From the NCBI GenBank assembly GCA_903813345.2, contig CAIIXF020000007.1, forward strand, positions 33,572,538 to 33,636,537: DNA of 64,000 nucleotides, in the 5' to 3' direction. Made by a program: the position numbers and the translations under genes. The notes under the pieces are model-generated. The model was not told the DNA's origin, ran no database searches, and worked only from the letters and a program-made list of their open reading frames with translations. Below, in pieces: positions 45,667 to 57,205 of the stretch (position 1 is its first letter; each line of letters begins with the position of its first letter). Source of the DNA: Owenia fusiformis (lineage: Eukaryota; Annelida; Polychaeta; Sabellida; Oweniidae).

Positions 45667-46482
45667 CATGGAGCCAAGTACATATATGACACAGATGATG
45701 ATAACATGCCAGAACCACAAGACAATAATGCAATGTACTCTTTATCTACACATTCCGGGTTTCTAGTAAAACCAGCAGGAACTTTAAGTATTGTCAATCC
45801 TTATCCATATTTTGGCAAAGATAACATATGGCCCAGGGGATTCCCCCTCGAATTGATTAGTGGCCAACAAACCAAGAAAGACCTGCTGAAACATTTTAAG
45901 CTTGAAGAATATAAATTTGATGACTCAGTCGTAATTCATCATGGTTTAGTGAATGCTGACCCAGACGTAGATGCAATATACAGACTTACAAAACCAGATC
46001 ATAAAAATGTAGATTTACAGCAAAACTTACCAATCGTCCTAGATAATACCATTTATGGGTTATTTAATTCTCAGAATACAGTCTTTGAAAGATCGTCCTT
46101 CTGGGCTTTGATTTTACCTGTCGGGGTGACAATGAGGGTAACTGATATATGGCGATCCTATTGGTCTCAAACTTTGATGAAACTGACCGATCAGAAGTTA
46201 GCAATCTTATTTACAAGCGTAAACCAGACAAGGAACAAACATTCATATTTAGACGATTTTATTCAGGAGAATGATCTCTATGTGAAAAGTGGAAAACTTT
46301 TGGAATATCTATCAACATGGAAATGCCATGGTACAGAGTTTACAGATTGTGTCATAGAACTCTCCCATGATTTAGTAAAATCACATTTTTGGACATACAA
46401 GGATGCATACTTAGTAGAAGCATGGATATCTGATTTGAAAAGTATCGGATATGTTTTTCCTGTCATTGATGGGCTAGTATAA
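45667..46482 (+). CDS. STELLO-like glycosyltransferase, exon C (catalytic N-terminal domain)
   Basis: After TTTTATTTCAG the exon reads HGAKYIYDTDDDNMPEPQ, containing the DXD-type metal/nucleotide-sugar motif. It continues with NPYPYFGKDNIWPRGFPLEL, LVNADPDVDAIYRLT, YGLFNSQNTVFERSSFWALI and LPVGVTMRVTDIWRSYWSQ, then QTRNKHSYLDDFIQENDLY and LEYLSTWKC. These blocks are diagnostic of DUF288/STELLO proteins. The frame stops at TAG (46480-46482) after GYVFPVIDGL; GGGCTA|GTATAA just before it could be a donor in phase 0, as expected if the C-terminal half was once joined. In known family members a second half follows; on this strand the next 150 bp lead straight into a transposon. Probably Golgi, type II membrane; substrate unknown. 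Confidence 0.9.
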   Translation, partial: HGAKYIYDTDDDNMPEPQDNNAMYSLSTHSGFLVKPAGTLSIVNPYPYFGKDNIWPRGFPLELISGQQTKKDLLKHFKLEEYKFDDSVVIHHGLVNADPDVDAIYRLTKPDHKNVDLQQNLPIVLDNTIYGLFNSQNTVFERSSFWALILPVGVTMRVTDIWRSYWSQTLMKLTDQKLAILFTSVNQTRNKHSYLDDFIQENDLYVKSGKLLEYLSTWKCHGTEFTDCVIELSHDLVKSHFWTYKDAYLVEAWISDLKSIGYVFPVIDGLV

Positions 46483-46631
46483 TTCTAACTTGATGTGAAT
46501 TTAATAATTTTACTTGTATAGTATTACAGACTTTTTTGATGTATGAAAGCTAGAAAGTGGAAATAATATGTCCCCACGTTATTTTCCCAATGAAACGTTT
46601 TTCATAAAATTGTACTATTTGATGCAGAATA
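46483..46631 (+). other. 3' UTR or broken intron of the STELLO-like gene
   Basis: 149 bases between the stop and the next transposon. No AATAAA before the element. TGCAGAATA at 46623-46631 is its target duplication. Confidence 0.45.
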
Positions 46632-48195
46632 GGCTTTGTATAAAAAACCTCCTACCCACGTACCCTCGTACCCACGTACGTGGGTCCTGACCCAGTCTTT
46701 AAAGAGTTAAATCTTTAAATGTTTAAAACATTATTCAATCTCAGTTTATCCTGAATTATAGATGAATTTATGCATCCATATGCCTTTATTTATAGGTCTG
46801 ACATCTCTCTAGTAAAATAAAATAAAGCCGGAATTGCATAAATGTTCATTATTTTTGAGCTATTTGATTTATGTTTTTGATATGTCGAAATGTTTTTTGT
46901 TGATCGGGCAGTCTTACCTGTTTAACACATCAGTGCTGATTAGCAATCTCCTAGCCTTCGTTCAGTGCAATCCGTGCCTCCTGTTACCTCATGCAGATTG
47001 TAAATGTCCCGGGAAGTTTACCCTTGTCCAAAAGTTGACATCTTTTTAAAAATATATTTCTTAGAGTTTCCAACCAATTAAATTCACCACATTTTATTAG
47101 ATGTTTATTTCAAATGTTATTAGAATTCATTCTTACGAATATTATACGTTATTAACGTATGTTAGTCAAAGATTTGGTGTCGTTGTTGTCCATTGTATTC
47201 ACGTTTTACGCGCAAAAAGCTAGAAACTACAAAGCTGAACTTTTATCATTCAAACCAGTTTTACATCAAATCATTGTCAAAATAAAACTCTACTCTTCAT
47301 ATTACCTAATTATGGATCAAACGGCCATGAATAATGTCGAAGTTTACAAAACCAAACTTACACTCCCCTGCATAAGTTTGGCAACTCTAACTTTTAATTC
47401 CATCTAAATGATTCACTGAACTAGTGCGCACAATTATCCTTAAATTGTGCCAAAAAGCGATAAAAAACGAATATAGCGAATCCTTCTACTTTTCAAATAT
47501 TTCGTTATTTAATTGCGCCACGGTTAAACAGAAATGCAGCCTTTATTATTCCTTGAGATCGTGTGAATTGATCACTCTATCACTTTGTATCTCCAATTCT
47601 GATGTTAAATTAAATAAAAGACATAAGACAAATTACACGTATAGTTCAAATCTGTCGTGCAAACAATGAATACTTGTAATATCGTTTGAAAGAATAAAAA
47701 GTATATGTGATAAAAATCGAAACTACAGGGTGTTAAAAAACAGGACCGATGAAAAGTTGAATAACTTCGTCAATCCAGAATCATTCAGGTCATTCAATGT
47801 GAATTTTCTTGTGAAAGTTTGACCATATTCTGCTCATGGAGTCAAAAACTACAGCACTTTACAACACATGCCCCATGTGGCCAATTTGCGCCAAGCAATA
47901 GATTGGTTGTACACTGTAAGACTGCCCGATCAACAAAAAATCGCTTCGATATATCAAAAACAACACTCAAATAGCTCAAATGAACATTATGCAATGCCGG
48001 CTTTATTTTATGACGAGACAGATGTCCGATCTAGAAATAAAGGCATATGGGTACATAAATTCATCCATAATTAAGCATACATTGAGATAGAATAATGTTT
48101 AAAAAATGTTAAAGATTTAACTCTTTAAAGACTGGGTCAGGACCCACGTACGTGGGTACGAGGGTACGTGGGTAGGAGGTTTTTTATACAAAGCC
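46632..48195. mobile_element. TIR element, ACGTACGT family, copy 3
   Basis: 1,564 bp, full length, very close to copy 1. TSD TGCAGAATA is perfect (46623-46631 and 48196-48204). Outer TIRs, long decaying inner TIRs and the two middle frames (47159-47407 and 47424-47669) are all present. As it has its own TSD in an unrelated site, it transposed independently of the 2-kb duplication. Confidence 0.95.
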
Positions 48196-48204
48196 TGCAG
48201 AATA

Positions 48205-48867
48205 TGGTAATAGAAAAACAAAAACTGGAAACGAGTTCGATCGATACCAAAGTCAAACACCCATGAAACTACGTATCCTAACCACTTTACCGTAGGTGAT
48301 AAGATGGAGTTTTGTGTTAAAGCCCCCATACATGTATAAAGTTTAAACCACTTTATTTGGCTTAGCGCATGCTCAAGGGAATAGATTGTAGTTTCTATAG
48401 ACACCAAATACATCTTTGACGATAGAAGTTTGAAAGATTTAAACGGTTTCAGCATATGTATGTGGTGTCTATAGAAAGTAGAATCTATACAGCATCGTCG
48501 TCCAAACTTGCTATGAAGCATAATCCTATTCCCGAGAGAAGGATGTCCGAAAAGGCAATACTGGAAAAAACTAGGAAAATGATCGGGTTCAAAAAAGAGA
48601 GATACTCTACAAAAGCGGCAGAATTCGAACATTGAATTCACCGTCCTTTTTCCGGGTTTTGTCATTTTTTTTGTTTTTCTGATGATTTTTCCGGGTTTGC
48701 AACTTTTATCCAGGTTAGGGGATAAAATTTCCATGTTAGTCTCATAAAAGTAAGCTGCAGAAAGATACGGGGTTTAAGAGAACTGCATACTAGTATATTC
48801 AATTTGTATTAGATAATTAACACTAATCCGAAATTTGTTCAATGAACTAACAATGAGTTTGGTAAGC
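48205..48867. other. no gene supported; contains a small palindrome
   Basis: TTTCTATAGACACCAAATAC (48390) is mirrored at about 48458-48478 (GTATGTGGTGTCTATAGAAA), a MITE-like hairpin of about 100 bp. The 205-codon minus-strand frame at 48117-48734 spans this and the transposon end, so it is not a gene. Confidence 0.45.
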
Positions 48868-49070
48868 GTGTGAGTGATTCAATACATGAATCTAGTAAGC
48901 TCTTAGCGTCTGATGACGTTTCATTATTCCACAAAAATCAAAATTCAACTGACTTAAAATGTCTTTTGTGGAACATTAATCGTTTATCAGATAAATTACA
49001 TAATTGGTATGACATTAAAGAGCTTTTTAGCAAGTACTCAATTGTATTACTATGTGAAACCTGGTTAAAC
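48868..49070 (+). pseudogene. LINE endonuclease N-terminal fragment
   Basis: The frame reads LKCLLWNINRLSDKLHNWYD then LFSKYSIVLLCETWLN. The WNI-RL-DK and D-I-LL-ETW blocks are the start of the apurinic-type endonuclease domain of non-LTR retrotransposons. It is cut off at 49070 where a foreign block begins. Confidence 0.75.
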
Positions 49071-49442
49071 CTTACTCACTTCGAGAGCCATGTTAGATTT
49101 TAAAACTTAGGCCTTCAAATGGGGAAGTGAACAGCTGATCAATAGTGACCTTTGAAATCGAATTAAGTCGATCCGCGGCTTACTTTTGGTCTCTAACTGT
49201 GTCTTACATCAGTATCATCAATCTGTGTAAGTATTGGAGCGCTGAAGTACTTTCTTTTTCGATCAAGACTTGTAATTGTTAGTCGAGTGAATCGTTTTAC
49301 TGCCAAATTCCAATATGGTGTTTTCTGCTCGGACATTTTCGTAAATCTCCGGAGGTTGTCCGAACCTAACTAATTCTCAAAATTCATTTCGTTCGTTGCG
49401 TATCTCGCTCCTAGCAAACCGCCATATTGGAAATAGGTCTAA
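49071..49442 (-). repeat. duplicated 5'-region block F (inverse copy of 60345-60382 plus 62148-62478)
   Basis: Reads on the minus strand from CCTATTTCCAATATGG through GCTAGGAGCGAGATACGCAA, GGTTCGGACAACCTCCGGAG, AACAATTACAAGTCTTGATC to AACATGGCTCTCGAAGTGAG. Clearly alike but diverged from the copy at 60.3-62.5 kb. It lies between the two LINE pieces, in place of the LINE middle. It keeps an ATG GCT CTC GAA followed by a GTGAGT donor, like its partner. Confidence 0.85.
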
Positions 49443-50500
49443 AAAACTTTCACTCGATGAAAAAGGCTATTATTTTTAACTCTAAATCAGATGAAACTTA
49501 AATTCAATGATGAAGTGATTGCATGTGTAGAAGACTACAAATACCTACGGTGTATCTTCAACAGTAAAAATAATTTTGATAAACAAATATGCTATCTTAA
49601 AGAACAATCTAGAAAAGATTTATTCAAAATAAAGCAACAATATCACAAGTTTAATGACATTCCCATATCAGTTGCCTTACATTTATTTGATTCACTTGTC
49701 CAACCAATTTTGATGTATGGTTCAGAAATATGGTCAAGTAAAAACATATCAAGTCACTTGAAACTCATCCTCCTAAGCAGGTATCCAGAATCCGTACATG
49801 TACCTCCTTCTTCCCCCTACTATAACCAATTTGGAAGCGCCCGATTAAACTGAATCACGTGATCTAATTATGCGCAATGACTTATACATGATTTTTGTCG
49901 CAGTGTTGCGACAGCCAATCAGATTGCGAGTTCTTAATCGGGGAAATGCTAACTGCTTATCGCAGGGGGTAAAAAGAAAGAATATATTCTGGATTTTGAA
50001 GCCCGGTGATCGGAGGATGCTTGAAACTATTCACCTGTCCTTTTTAAAAAGCATTCTTGGTGTGAAAACATCGACTGCAACCCTAGCAGTCTATGGAGAC
50101 CTGGGTCGTTTCCCCCTTAGTTTGTGCTTTGATATTCATCTTATCAAATACGGCTTATACAACTTTGTCCAGATAACCTCCTTTATAAAGCATATCTATA
50201 TGACTATGGAATGTACAGTTTAGGATTTAAAAATACTTGGTCAAGTAAGGTTCATAATATTTTAAAAGATTGTAATCTCCAAAGCACTTGGAATAAACAA
50301 GTTGTTGAGGATGACTATGTATTCAAAAAGAACTTAACTAAAACATTGCACCAAAATTGGAAGTGTGATTAACAATTATACCCAGTTTTAAGAACATACA
50401 TTAAATTCAAAACAACTTTTGAAAGAGAACAATATTTAAGCCTTCAAAACAAAAATCACAGGCAATCAATTTCACAACTGAGATTAAAGAGATGTTAATG
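49443..50500 (+). pseudogene. LINE reverse transcriptase C-terminal fragment (CR1/Jockey-like)
   Basis: In pieces: LSLDEKKAIIFNSKSDEMKL, then DYKYLRCIFNSKNNFDKQ, VALHLFDSLVQPILMYGSEI; then after an insertion of about 220 bp, MLETIHLSFLKSILGVKTST and YGDLGRFPLSLCFDIHLIKY; then WSSKVHNILKDCNLQSTWNK. This is the end of RT and the post-RT region of a LINE protein. Several frameshifts. The insertion (about 49750-49970) has the inverted ends CCCGATTAA and TTAATCGGG. The middle of the LINE, including the RT catalytic core, is missing between this piece and the endonuclease fragment. Confidence 0.75.
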
Positions 50501-51748
50501 AGACTCCGTGGCATTTTTTCTTTATTCCTTTTTGTTTTGAATTTTTTACACCATAACATTAACTAACTACTCAATATGCAACATTTCACCACGTAGAATT
50601 TTAAAATATTAAGTTTGAAAATTCCATTTTTATAATGGAGCTCAATGGGAAAAATGACATAATTTGGATTATTTTCACACGTAGCGGCGCGATTTTCTTG
50701 AAATTGACAGATATAATAAATATTGGTAAGACGAAATGTTTGAAGAAAAATGAAGAAAATTCACCGTCCTGCTGGTTACGCAAAATATAGAAAACGTGAA
50801 ATAATCATAAAAACCTGTAAAAATAGATTGAAGGGGGTGATATTCATTTTAATGTGCCTTTCACTACTCCAGGGTAACCATAGTTTTGGTAATGGTATAC
50901 TAATTTTAAAAGCATATCTTCCAGCATGTGTATCAAGCGGAAGTAATACAATAAGTGAGTTATCATTAATTGGAATGGTATTATTATATTCCTTAGCAAT
51001 GATGACAAAAAGGTAAAATCAATCATATCACATACTAGATCTTACCATCGAATCTATCTGTTATAATGCATATTAAACAATATAGCAGTAGATCTTCAAA
51101 TTCAAGAATTGAGCTAAATTGTAAGATAATAGATAAATTGCTAATCTCTGTATAATCCCTTTCTCTGAATCATACTAAATTATAATATTTCGGTATGCTT
51201 ATTTTAGCTGCTGAAGTTTAGGTCACTTGATGAGATATTCAGTAGCATGCTGTCACTAGAGACAAAACTTGACACTAAATAATCACTCATATTTTCTTTT
51301 GTAATACATCCATTCTTGAAAATTAGCATTCAAAGCTTTTCCATGCAATCATGAATTTAGTGATCTGACCCTTAAAAAACTTTTCAGGGGGAATAGTTTA
51401 TCCACGTAGCCCTTAGGTGTATCATCTTTTTCTAGCCATATTTTCCTAGGCCTGCTGGAATACCCATTTCAGTGTGCAAGTTTAGCATTGTTTTCCCATT
51501 GATCATTTGAGTTCTCATGTCAATTATGGAAATAAAAATGATAGAGTAGTTTATGTTATTGTAAAAATAAAAAATAAAACAAGGTTTGGTCAGGAATGGA
51601 ACAGGTGAAATCCTTTGGATATATGAATTAATTAATTATAAGTTAGAAACATGAATATGTTTCTACAATTTAGGGTAACCCTGTGTATTATTCTACTGTG
51701 CATAGTTATACCCGTGCAAAATATTACAAAATGTTATTTACTTATTGA
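50501..51748. other. unassigned AT-rich DNA
   Basis: No supported feature. The 88-codon frame at 50750 has no recognisable family or splice context. Confidence 0.4.
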
Positions 51749-54700
51749 TGCTGTCCCCAGCTCCGATTTCGGTGATCGGCTAGTATAAAAGGTTTGAGGG
51801 TATCATTTTGTTCCAGACACTCTTTAGAGTAAATTATCCTAACTTGAGTAAAAATGTGTGGTAAGTAAATTCGCTATGGGCAGTTAAAGAGGCGCCATCT
51901 ATTCATTTTCAAACAGGGGGTAGGGGTATAAAATAATTTTTAACACATTTTAATAGTAAAATGACATTGAAATACTAATAAAATCTTATCAAAAACATTA
52001 TTTACAATCAGTATGAATTTTCTTGTGTGGATTAGGGTGAAAATAAGGGCATATCTTGAAATTCACTACAGGGGCGCCACCTATTTTCATACTTCTACCA
52101 CGTTTAATAACTTATTTTAGATTCGTTAAGGTACGAAATGTACTGAAAAAATTCATTCTGAAGGACCTATATATGTTCATATCACATACTTAAAATTGGA
52201 TCAATAGCTTTTGTACTGGCGGAGAAAAAAATTATTGAAATTTAAAATTGTGGCATCATGCAGGATAGGGGTGACCATATCTCACATTATTAACTTCCAA
52301 AATATGGAGCATATGTATCTCAAATGTACTCAAAATGGTGTATGTACTCTTGCTTTGTCATAATATTACTAATAAGAAGTAGAAAAATGATTGTACATTT
52401 TAAAAAATATTAATTCTCATTTTGGCTTCTGACGTCCCAGGGGTGACCATATCTCACCTTAATAACTTCCAAAATATGGAGCATATGTATCTCAAATGTA
52501 CTCAAAATGGTGTATGTACTCTTGCTTTGTCATAATATTACTAATAAGAAGTAGAAAAATGATTGTACATTTTAAAAAATATTGATTCTCATTCTGGCTT
52601 CTGACGTCCCAGGCATGACCATATCTCACCTTAATAACTTCCAAAATATGGAGCATATGTATCTCAAATGTACTCAAAATGGTGTATGAACTCTTGATTT
52701 GTCATAATATTACTAATAAGAAGTAGAAAAATGATTGTACATTTTTAAAAATATTGATTCTCATTTTGGCTTCTGACGTCCTAGGGGTGACCATATCTCA
52801 CCTTAATAACTTCCAAAATATGGAGCATATGTATCTCAAATGTGCTCAAAATGGTGTATGTACTCTTGCTTTGTCATAATATTACTAAAAAGAAGTAAAA
52901 AAATGATTGTACATTTAAAATAATATTAATTCTCATTTTGGCTTCTGACGTCCAAGGGGTGACCATATCTCACCTTAATATAATAACTTCCAAAATATAG
53001 AGCATATATCTCACATGTTCTCAAAATGGTGAATGTACTCTTGCTTTGTCATAATATTACTAATAAGAAGTATAAAAATAATTGTACATTTAAAATAATA
53101 TTGATTCTCATTTTGGCTTCTGACATCCCAGGGTCGACCATATCTCACCTTAATAACTTCCAAAATATGGAGCATATGTATCTCAAATGTGCTCAAAATG
53201 GTGTATGTACTCTTGCTTTGTCATAATATTACTAAAAAGAAGTAAAAAAATGATTGTACATTTAAAATAATATTAATTCTCATTTTGGCTTCTGACGTCC
53301 AAGGGGTGACCATATCTCACCTTAATATAATAACTTCCAAAATATAGAGCATATATCTCACATTTTCTCAAAATGGTGAATGTACTCTTGCTTTGTCATA
53401 ATATTACTAATAAGAAGTATAAAAATAATTGTACATTTAAAATAATATTGATTCTCATTTTGGCTTCTGACATCCCAGGGTCGACCATATCTCACCTTAA
53501 TAACTTCCAAAATATGGAGCATATGTATCTCAAATGTACTCAAAAAGGTGTATGCACCCTTGCTTTGTGTAATCATATCGCACCATATAATAATAATAAT
53601 AACTTCTAAGATACGTAACATATAATCCTAAAATATTCTCAGAAAAGTCCTGTCTTTTTCATATTACTAATGAAATGTAGAAAAATGATTGCATTTTTTT
53701 AAAATTTTAATTTTAGCCTCTGGTGTCCCAGGGGCTATCTCACCTTGATAACTCTCACAATATGCAACATATGCATCTCAAATGTGTGCTCAAAATGGTC
53801 TTGTTTTGTCATATTTATTGAGAATCATGAAATCAACAGTTCAGAATCAATGGATTTTGACTGTCTCCTCTACAGCTACATATAATTCAGGGCAAATAAT
53901 ATCTGCTTTCAAATATTTGCATCTGCTCCCAAAACACCCTTTACAAGTACAATGGATGAGATTATTCCCTTGCATACCTTGGACCCAACATCTTTTGTAA
54001 TCCATACAGGAATCCTTTTAACCTGACAATAGTGGGAGTACTTTACTCCATTTATGAAGTAATGGCAACTGCTAATGTAAGGTGTTAATATGTTATCCTG
54101 TGGCCTGCAATATATGCACCTTGGATTATACACTGAATTAAGGGATTTTGAGTATGTAAAATATGGGAAAAGGAGCTCTTTGTAATGATAAATCTTTCTA
54201 GCCACATTAACATTCTCTAGTTTGCATGTTTGTCATACAACATACATTGATTGTAATGAAATATTAATCTATGATTGTGATGTCCCACACTTCTAGTGTC
54301 CCCCCAAAGAAGAGATTAGCTGAACAATTGCATTATTCTTGGCACGGTAGGCCATACAGTGAATACAATTGTTGAGATTGGGCAATAACAATATAGCACA
54401 TCATGACAAACCATGCAAACTAGAGAATGTCAATCAGGATTAGAAGTGACTTATCGCCCTTGTAATTTAGCAGTGGGACAGTTTGGTGTATGTTTGGGCA
54501 TAAATGCGCCTTTTAGGCCTAATTTTCCAGGATGTTTTCAAAATTTCGGGTCAGATTTGGGCTTAAGGGGCCAACTTTTGTAAATGAGGCTAGGCTACTC
54601 ACACTACTGATAGGCTACCAGTATACAAAAGATGTTGCATCCAAGGCATGCAAAAGACTTATCGTCCATTGTTCCTGTAATATAAGGCGTGTTTGGGGAG

Positions 54701-56281
54701 AAGATGCAAATATTTGAAAGTAGATCTTATTGTCTCTGGGCTATATGTAGCTGCATCCTTCAGGGGAGACAGTCAAATCCATAAATTCTGAACTTCTGAT
54801 TTCATGAATCCAATAAATATGACAAAACAAGACTATATTTATACCATTTTGGGCACGCATTTGAGATGCATATGTTGCATATCGTGAGAGTTATATCAAA
54901 GTGAGATATAATTGCCCCTGGGATGTCAGATTCAGAAGCTAAAATGAAAATTTCAATTAAAAAAGGTGTAATAATTTTTTTACATCTCATGAATAGCATT
55001 ATGACAAAGCAAGACTAGCTATATGCTCCATTTTTGGTATATTTGAGTTGTATATGTTACATAATTTTAGAAGTTATTCAGGGACGTCAGAAGCTAAAAT
55101 TAAAATTTATTAAATGTATAATCATTTTCCTACTTCTTATTAGTATAATATTATGACAAAGCAAGAGTACATACACCATTTTGAGTACATTTGAGATACA
55201 TATGCTCCATATCTTGGAAGTTATTAAGGTGAGATATGGTCACCCCTGGGACGTCAGAAGCCAAAATGAGAATTAATATTTTTTAAAATGAGCAATCATC
55301 TTCCTACATCTTATTAGTAATATAATGACAAAACAAGACTATATACACCAGTTTGTGCATATTTTAGATACAAATGCTCAATATTTTGGAAGTTATTAAG
55401 GTGAGATATGGTCACCCCTGAAACGTCAGAAGCCAAAATGAGAATTAATATTTTTTTAAATGTACAATCATTTTTTTTACTTCTTATAAGTAATATTATG
55501 ACAAAGCAAGAGTGCATACACCATTATGAGCACATTTGAGATACATATGCTCCATATTTTGGAAGTTATCAAGGTGAGATATGGTCACCCCTGGGACGTC
55601 AGAAGCCAAAATGAGAATTAATATTTTTTGAAATTGTACAATCATTTTTCTACTTCTTATCAGTAATATTATGACAAAGCAAGAGTACATACACCATTTT
55701 GAGTACATTTGAGATACATATGCTCCATATTTTGGAAGTTAATCATGTGAGATATGGTCACCCCTATCCTGCATGATGCCACAATTTTAAATTTCAATAA
55801 TTTTTTTCTCCCCCGGTACAGAAGCTATTGATCCAATTTTAAGTATGTGGTATGAACATATAGGTCCTTTAGAATGATTTTTTTCAGTACATTTCGTACC
55901 TTAACGAATCTAAAATAAGTTATTACACGTGGTAGAAGTACGAAAATAGGTGGCGCCCCTGTAGTGAATTTCAAGATATGCCCTTATTTTCACCCTAATC
56001 CACATAAGAAAATTCATACTGATTGTAAATAATGTTTTTGATAAGATTTTATTAGTATTACAATGTAATTTTACTATTAAAATGTGTTAAAAATTATTTC
56101 ATACCCCTACCCCCTGTTTGAAAATGAATAGATGGCGCCTCTTCAACTGCCCATAGCGAATTTACTTACCACACGTTTTTACTCAAGTTAGGATAATTTA
56201 CTCTAGCGAGTGTCTGGAACAAAATGATACCCTCAAACCTTTTATACTAGCCGATCACCGAAATCGGAGCTGGGGACAGCA
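51749..56281. mobile_element. 4.5-kb palindromic (foldback) element
   Basis: The left end TGCTGTCCCCAGCTCCGATT then TCGGTGATCGG is mirrored at 56281. The outer about 510 bp of each arm (51750-52265 and 55765-56280) pair closely, including GAGGCGCCATCTATTC and TAGGTGGCGCCCCTGTAGTG. Inside each arm is a tandem array: about eight 172-bp units on the left (52270-53640) and about five inverted ones on the right (54890-55760), with GACGTCCCAGGGGTGACCAT and TCTCACCTTAATAACTTCCA. Further inverted blocks (53700-54000 with 54630-55000; ATTCTCTAGTTTGCATG at 54210 with its mirror at 54405) reach a centre near 54310. No transposase, no clear TSD. Confidence 0.85.
52270..53640 (+). repeat. 172-bp tandem array, left arm
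   Basis: The GACCATATCTCAC landmark is at about 52273, 52445, 52617, 52789, 52961, 53136, 53308 and 53483 (periods 172-175). The pairs 52961/53136 and 53308/53483 share private variants, so a two-unit block of about 347 bp was duplicated last. The repeated small frames here arise from the array. Confidence 0.9.
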
Positions 56282-56699
56282 CTATATTATCATAATTCAA
56301 TGTGACAATATCAGTCTTATCTTGTTTGTATATAATAGTTTGGCTGTAAGGTTGGGCAAGCCGTCTATTACGTTGATAGTATAAGATGTTGATTTTGCAA
56401 AGCTCTTATGGGCTAATTCTACAATATGTACACATATATGTAAGGGTGCAAGTATGTAGTCCAGTATGTAGTAAACAAAGGAGTATTTTGGTCAACTCAA
56501 TACATCTGATAAACACTACATGAAGTGTTTTCTATGCAATGATTATATACAGGCTGCTTATTCATTGTTACTGCGAATTTCAAAAGCTTCCAAATTGTTT
56601 GGAATAGAGCATGCAATGTTTTTCAGTTTCAAGCAGGTTTTAGTACATTCTGACCAATTGTATTTTCAGACTTATTCATTTCATGATTATGTAATACTG
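56282..56699. other. unassigned DNA
   Basis: No supported feature; may include degenerate LINE sequence upstream of the next fragment. Confidence 0.35.
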
Positions 56700-57205
56700 A
56701 CCTACTTATCTGCTTAACATGTCTTTAAGTTCACATAAATTACAAATAGAACTGGGTAGACATGTAAAACCACGGCCAAAACCTGAATATGAAAGATTAT
56801 GTAACTTTTGTGGGGAAATAGAAAATGAGGTTCATTTCATGATTAAATGCCAAACACATAGAGAAAATAGAAAAATATTGTTTGACAACATCACTAGCAA
56901 AATTAATGTTGATCAACGTAAATACATTCATTATGTTAATTTCTTCAAAAGATAAATATGTGCAAAAGCAAGTTGGAAGTTTTATTACAAAATCATTCAA
57001 AAACTTAAACTTGCCTGGAGATTAACATTTTGGATGCATCACACCTAAAGTATATTATAACATATGTAAATAACAAGTTTTTTGTATAAATTGTATATAT
57101 TAGTGTAGTGGTCGTGTAGTTTTGTAAAATTTCATTTTGTAATGACTAATATGACAGGTCATGACATCTAAAGAGTCAATAAAAGATATATATAACAATA
57201 TGATC
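56700..57205 (+). pseudogene. LINE 3' fragment with tail
   Basis: 56719-56955 reads SSHKLQIELGRHVKPRPKPE then ERLCNFCGEIENEVHFMIKC, matching the post-RT end of CR1-like LINEs (S-HKL-IE-GR ... RLC--C ... ENE-HF---C). After the stop comes an AT-rich 3' UTR ending GACATCTAAAGAGTCAATAA then AAGATATATATA at about 57193, also found at 21716-21770. No 5' part. Confidence 0.75.

Noticed and set aside
48222-48298. tRNA-Glu-like motif on the minus strand (AGTGGTTAGGATAC)
   Set aside because: The D-arm fits, but the expected B-box is absent in that orientation (a TTCGATC match is on the other strand) and the stems do not pair.
48117-48734. 205-codon minus-strand open frame
   Set aside because: It runs across a transposon terminus, a tRNA-like scrap and a small palindrome; composition is not protein-like.
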